Origin: Medicago truncatula
Taxonomy: Eukaryota; Streptophyta; Magnoliopsida; Fabales; Fabaceae
Assembly: GCF_003473485.1 (NCBI RefSeq)
Contig: NC_053045.1
Location: 59,810,494 to 59,874,493 of the forward strand
DNA length: 64,000 bases
Direction of reading: 5' to 3'
A model generated the notes under the pieces. It worked only from the letters and a program-made list of their open reading frames with translations, had not been told where the DNA came from and searched no databases. The translations under genes and the position numbers were made by a program. Positions 58,798 to 64,000 of this stretch are shown in pieces (the stretch's first letter is position 1; the number at the start of each line of letters is the position of its first letter).

Positions 58798-59072
58798 GGC
58801 TAAAATATGGTTTTGGTCCCTACAAATATGTCTCGTTTTGGTTTTACTCCCTGTAAAAAAAAATTGTTCTTTTTGGTCCCTGCAAAATATTTTGTTTTTG
58901 AAAATTATCCCTGGAGGGACTATTTTCAAAAGTAAAATATTTTGCAGGGAGTGTTTTTCTAATAAATAAGTTCAGTCATCATGTGCCACGTGTGCAAATC
59001 ATCACAAAAGTGGAGTCAGGGACCAAAATCAAAACGAGGCATATTTGCATGGACCAAAACCATATTTTAGCC
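58798..59072. mobile_element. Mutator-like MITE, GGCTAAAATATGG family
   Basis: Ends GGCTAAAATATGGTTTTGG and inverse, flanks TAAATCATA and TAAATCGTA (9 bases, one difference). Same family as 21234, with shared text such as GTGCCACGTGTGCAAATCATC versus GTGTCACGTATGCAAATCATC. A large internal deletion distinguishes it. Confidence 0.85.
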
Positions 59073-59204
59073 TAAATCGTATGTATCCTTCGAAATTTTG
59101 TATTATTTTTTGAGGTTGTTTTTAGTATGTTATAGAAATCTCTCTTGCAAAAGTTTAATTTTTTTAAACAAGTGATGAATTAAATATAAATTTTTAACTT
59201 TTTA

Positions 59205-60380
59205 AGAAATTGTCTTGGATTAAATGGGATACTTTGTGTTTGGAAAGGGAGAATGGAGGTTTGGCCTTTTGGGGGTTAAGAGACTTAAGGAGTTTAATTT
59301 ATATTTACTTGGGAAGTGGGTTTGGAGGGTGCTGGAGGAGAGGGAGAGTTTGTGGTACAAAGTATTGTGTGCACAGTATGGTGACAAAGGTGGGAGGTTA
59401 TGTTTTGGAGGGAGGGTAGGGTCGGTGTGGTGGGAGAATTTGAAGAAAAATCATTTGGAGACTGGTCTGTTGAACGAAGGGTGGTTAGTAGATGATATTA
59501 CCCGCAAGGTGGGGGAATGGGATGTCTACTTTATTTCTGCACGACCGTGGGTCGATGGTATTTCTTTAGAATCTAAATTTAGAAGATTTTTTTTAAGTTG
59601 GCAGAGAATAAGCTAATTATTGTTCTTGATATGAAGCTGTTAGGTTGGGATGTCAATGGAGAGGCTTGGAAATGGGGTAGGAGGTTGCTTGCATGGGAAG
59701 AGGAGCTGGTGAGGGATTGTGTGGATAGGTTATCTAACGTTATTTTGCAGGTTGAGATGGAGGATCGTTGGGTTTGGAAGCTTGATTCGTCCAAACGATA
59801 TTCAGTCAAAAGTGCTTATGACAACTTAACTTCAATAAAGGTCGATTTTAATGTGGGGTCCAACCATATTGTGTGGCTTAAAATGATCCCGCTTAAATTC
59901 AACATTTTTGTTTGGAGGTTGATGTTGAACCGAATTCCAACTAAAGATAATTTGTTCGGCGTCATATTTTGGCAACTTCTGGTAATTTTCGCTCTGCTGA
60001 TTGTGGTATTGTGGAAGATAAAGATCATCTTTTTATTAACTGCAATGTGTTTGGTAAACTTTGGTTAGCGGTCTCTGGTTGGTTAGGTATCTCGACGGCT
60101 TTTCATGGAAACATCCAAGATCACCTTTTGCAATTTGGTGGGTTAGGTGAATTTTTTAAAAATCCTCGTCTGGCTTTTAATATTTTATGGATTTCAATTC
60201 TCTGCGTTATCTGGAAGGAAAGAAATGAATTTCAACAAAAGAGTGAACTTATTCAGACTTTTTGTGAAAAGGTTATAAGCTGCAGACTTACTGGTGGTTA
60301 AAATCGTATTATGTCTTATTCGGTTTTGACTGCCTCTTTTGGCTGCATAATCCTTTACCCTGCTTAAATTTTGTTATATA
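59205..60380 (+). pseudogene. LINE 3' portion with zinc-binding RT region
   Basis: Plus strand, several frames that together read as the C-terminal part of a plant LINE polyprotein: WIKWDTLCLE, then ENGGL and GVKRLKEFNLYLLGKWVWR; then EDRWVWKLDSSKRYSVKSAY and PLKFNIFVWRLMLNRIPT, the zf-RVT signature; then DCGIVEDKDHLFINC and ILWISILCVIWKERN. At least three frame changes (near 59270, 59590, 59980) and a last one near 60290 show it is broken. No 5' RT or endonuclease part lies upstream. A TA run near 60380 may mark its tail. Confidence 0.85.
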
Positions 60381-62015
60381 TATATATATATTACTTCTTT
60401 GATATTTCTAAAAAAAATATTTATATCATGGAACCATTTTCTAATTGTTGTGTAAAACTTCTAACCTGTATTACAGCTATGTGATGTGAACTCTCTTCTC
60501 TAATTGGCATATACATGTGTTGGAGTATCTTTTTGTTGTACGAAGTGAATCTATTAATTTATTCTATACAAAAAAAGTTCAAACCATCTCTATGCTTGAA
60601 TAGGTGAGAGATGCATGCATGTTAATCGCATTTGGCATTAATTAGACAAATTATAGTAACTATCGTAGGTAGATTGAGTTTGGCATTATTTTTGGAAAAA
60701 GAAGCCTCATGGAGGCTTAGAGTGAACAGCAAGGAACCTAAAAGGAAGTTCCAAGGAAAGAAACCAAGCATTTGGAAATTTGATTCTTATTCACTTTTTG
60801 CATTATGAAAGAAAATTTAAAAAATAAAATAAAAAAATATTACATGGCTCTTGATTTAGAGCCCGTTTTTAGAGTTTAATTTGTAAAATCAAAGTCATGT
60901 TTGCAAGTATTCATCCGTTTAAGACAAATTATTAAGAAATAGGGAATTTTACAAAAAATAAAAAATGGGAATTAGAAAATATATAATGTAAAAATTGTTT
61001 AAACGAGAAATTGTTGAATAGTTTGTCTTGAAAATCATTTTCTACAACTTATTAATTTTAAGAAAAATTAATAATTTTTATTGATTTCTGCATAAACCCA
61101 ACTTAGTCAATAAGACACTTTTTTTTATAGTCATCCAACTTAATACTTTATTTTATTTTATTTTTGACAAAAGACGGGGTGCAGAGGGATAGCCTGCTAC
61201 GACACCTTAATCTTATAATATTAGAAATAAAAAGAGTACAAAAAACTGAGGGGGACTAAAGCGAAAACCCTCAGCAACAAAAAAAAAAAAAGAGGAAAAA
61301 CAAAAGGAGCAAAATAAAAGCATGAGGAAAAACAACACACCAAAGGGCTAGTGCGGAATACGGTTCGAAACACCTACATTGAATTCTTTTTTAGCCTTAG
61401 TTTACTGCTTCTTTAACTTGCTCTTTGACTTTCTCGAAACCACCGGTAGAAATGGTTGATTTTTGTTTCCAACCAAATCAACACTCTCATCATTTTGAGC
61501 CATGTTAGACCACTAATCTATATGGATTGAATTTCAACAATTATCAATACGAAAATTCTTATTAAATACACTATATGTTCTACAATGTATGCCGCATGAT
61601 TACAATGTACATTATTCACTTGACTTACTTTGTGAATATTTTTTTAACTAATATATAAATACAAATGTTAAACATGTAAGATATTGTCCAATTTATTTCG
61701 ATAAATATTTTTTAAATACTAATTTTTATAAATTTTTACTTTAGATAATTAAAGATATTAACGGTCGAAGATGTGAATTAACATGTGTGAAGTGGTTGAC
61801 TGCAACATATAGTTTGAAATAAACGGGTAAATCAGCTCAACGAATTTATTTAAAGTACAAATAAACATAAACTATATTAATATTACAATTGTCAAACTTT
61901 TCTAAAATTTGGTGTACATGATTATAATGTAATAAGACAACATTCAACCAAATAGCTTTTTTTTTTTGACGGACATTCAACCAAATAGCTGAATATCAAA
62001 GTTGGTAATAAATTA
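60381..62015. other. Intergenic with MITE debris
   Basis: No gene. 61590-61830 resembles the right arm of the Stowaway element at 57456 (compare TAAACATGTAAGATATTGTCC with TATCATGTAAGATGTTGTTG). 61150-61380 is a moderately GC-richer stretch, with GGGGGACTAAAGCGAAAACCC, of unknown kind. Confidence 0.35.
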
Positions 62016-62076
62016 CGAGAAATGATATTTGAACATTTATTTAGTGACAACTTTTGCAACAGCTTTTTCTTTCATA
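62016..62076. mobile_element. Left part of a GATATTTGAACAA-family MITE
   Basis: GAGAAATGATATTTGAACA starts the piece and the text follows the copies at 29711 and 55182 (TTAGTGACAAC, CTTTTTCTTTC) until it stops exactly where CACTACTAGAAAAA begins. Confidence 0.65.
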
Positions 62077-64000
62077 CACTACTAGAAAAAAGACATTTGA
62101 CATCAGGGTTTTCACATCAGTGCAAAAATACATGAGGGTAAAGATACACACGGTGGCAGTTTCGAAATTTTAGTAAAGTTTGGGTTGTCTTTCACTTCGG
62201 TGGACATAAGTACCTGAAGGGAAATAGTAATAGCATGTAACGTTTCACATCAGTGGATAATTGAAATGAGGGGAAAAAAATGCGGTGGCATTTTCGCAAT
62301 TTTAGTGAACTTTTTATTTTACTTTGACTCTCTCGTAAAACACAATTTCCAGATCTGTTTTTCCTCTAACCTCAGAGTCATCGTCGAACACTCACTGCCT
62401 CTCATTCCCACCTTCACACTCGCCGTCGTTTACCTTCTTTTACAGATCGATTCCCCTATCAAGGTCAGACCCTCTCATATTCGCTCATCGTCTGTTACGC
62501 TCTCACACTCGCCGTCGAACAAACCCATAACCGTCGTTCAGACCCATAGTTGTTTTACTTGTTCACAGAACCACCGTCGTCGTTCTCGCCCTCAACAGAA
62601 GTAAAATCGTCGCAGTGGTTGTTATCAATCAGTAAGATTTATCAGATTTTTCTCTTTTAGTTAGGTTTTGATTTTAGTTAGGTTTTGATTCAGCAACATA
62701 AGTAAAAATGGTACCAATTTGTTATGCTTTTCTAGATTTTGATTTTTTCCTTGAATATACTATTTGATTTTTCTAGGTTTTGTATTTGTTAGCTTCAATG
62801 TAAGAGTTTTAAAATAAAATAAAAGCTGCTATGAGAATTCAATGGTGTTCTGGTGTGAGTTTAAGATGCCATTAAACTGAGGATTCTTCTAGTATTAGTT
62901 GGTTCATAGAGCCCATTGTATGCAAGCAAAGAACACTAGTGATCTGTGGATTTCTTTCTCAAAGTAGTAAATTTACCTCGAACATATTCATTTGTTAGTA
63001 AAAATGACATGAAAACAGTAAACAAACCAAACAGTTTTATAGCTTAAGATCTAACTTATTCAGTATTTCAACAAGAAGCGTAACTGACCATCTGAAATGG
63101 CTTATATTCCGATGAAGTCTATTGCGGCTTCTGTTATAGAAAGGTTTGAGATTATTGTAGTGGAGAAAGATATATGTCCTGAACATGTTATCTTTGACTT
63201 TGAGCATGAAAAATGGGTTGCATGTGAATGTGAGTGTAAGGTAAGGGAAAGTGTGTAAAGGTTTGAAGGTGCTGCAAGTGGCTAGTTGATGTGTAGATTG
63301 TAGATGTAAGATAAGGAAAAAAAAAATTAGAAGTATGCAGTTATACAAATGTTTGGTGTTGTTATATGGATTTTTTGCTTGTACACAAATCATACAATTG
63401 CTGATCTAAAATGTTAGTTTAAGATCATAGCGATTTGCATTTCAACTTTGTATTTTTAATCCAATTTACCAAAATTGAAAATTAAGTAGTTTAATTTTGA
63501 TCTGATAGTTCATAATGTATGACTGTGTGAAATGCATGATTACTAGTCTATAAGAAACACATACTTGAATCAAAGAGAGTCAAATTTGTGAAGAAATTAT
63601 ATGTGGGTCATGTGAGTGTGCGTATGTATGGCTGTTACTTTTTCATCAAAGGACCAAACTTATGTTCATCTTGAATATTGTGTAATCAAAATTTATAGTG
63701 TCCTTTCGATGTTTGTTTGTCAATGGGGACATAAGGCTTAATTGTCACTATTTCATCTGTTCAGGTTGTTGATCCTATTCGGTGGCCTAATTCCTCTTGG
63801 AGACTTCTTCAGGTACTACTACTAATCTCTTGTCATATATTTGGAATTTATTTTGTTTAGGAGAACATGTTTGTGGTATTTTTATAAGCATTTTCATTTA
63901 TCATATCTCTTTTGTAATTCCTTTCTTTTTATTCTTCGTCCACATTAGTTTAGTGACATGGATCACACCTCAAGTGTTAACTAGTTTTTTTACTTTTTTT
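62077..64000. mobile_element. CACTA (En/Spm) transposon, left end and interior
   Basis: CACTACTAGAAAAAAGACA is the CACTA-family terminus seen in legumes. It is followed by subterminal repeats of TTTCACATCAGTG and TTTCACTTCGGTGG type (62105, 62190, 62245) and shared text around GGTGGCAGTTTCG. The other terminus is outside the window. Inside, 62300-62620 resembles a C-rich 5' leader (TCGTCGAACACTCAC, CTCGCCGTCG), and from 63765 there is a host-like exon. No transposase frame is visible in the part shown. Confidence 0.7.
63765..63812 (+). pseudogene. ARF10/16-type auxin response factor exon fragment
   Basis: A 48-base exon with TCTGTTCAG before it and GTACTAC after it encodes VVDPIRWPNSSWRLLQ. 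That matches the conserved ARF-domain peptide of the ARF10/16/17 class (VADPIRWPNSPWRLLQ in Arabidopsis, from memory), which normally continues VAWDEPDLL. No DNA-binding domain lies upstream within the window. It is therefore probably a captured fragment, though a gene running rightwards cannot be excluded. Confidence 0.6.

Noticed and set aside
62266..62604. 112-codon frame in the CACTA interior
   Set aside because: Composition (Ser, His, Pro, Leu from CTC-rich text) looks like a 5' leader, and no domain is visible.
63037..63393. 118-codon minus-strand frame
   Set aside because: No family resemblance; lies in probable intron or transposon sequence upstream of the ARF-like exon.
1..64000. 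CRISPR array, prokaryotic operon or phage region
   Set aside because: Introns, plant protein families and plant transposon ends are incompatible with these; no regularly spaced repeat-spacer structure was seen.

Overview
This is a 64 kb window of AT-rich plant nuclear DNA with few genes and many short transposons. Introns follow plant GT-AG rules (one is GC-AG). The encoded proteins are recognisably eudicot, and the repeats resemble families I know from legumes, so a Medicago-type legume is my best inference. No database search was possible.

Layout. About 1-17.5 kb holds no gene I can defend; it carries MITEs, a possible LTR remnant and unexplained direct repeats. At 17.58-19.09 kb is a four-exon pectin methylesterase of the PPME1 type. 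At 24.1-24.8 kb (minus) is a two-exon SAUR-like gene. At 28.2-28.6 kb (minus) is a 79-residue single-pass membrane protein gene with a GC-AG intron. At 32.6-35.3 kb is a complete chloroplast peroxiredoxin Q gene with a MULE-type element in intron 2 and a related 1.7 kb element just upstream.

From 32.6 to about 57 kb the window is built from three tandem copies of one module: a peroxiredoxin Q gene convergent with an FMO1-type flavin monooxygenase. Module 1 keeps the intact PrxQ gene and only a relic of the FMO. Modules 2 and 3 each keep an intact five-exon FMO gene (528 and 526 residues) and only relics of PrxQ. The modules can be aligned through the intergenic spacer, introns and far upstream sequence, so they give paralogous empty sites for several transposon insertions. 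The FMO in module 2 seems to have lost the TATA-bearing proximal promoter that module 3 retains.

The right end (57-64 kb) has Stowaway elements, a LINE 3' portion and the 5' end of a CACTA transposon. About 1.7 kb downstream of that end lies a clean 48 bp exon matching an auxin response factor of the ARF10/16 type. No CRISPR, rRNA or convincing tRNA gene was seen.

Functionally, FMO1 in Arabidopsis makes N-hydroxypipecolate for systemic acquired resistance, and PrxQ is a thylakoid-associated thiol peroxidase. Their adjacency here looks like an accident of tandem duplication rather than an operon-like pathway.
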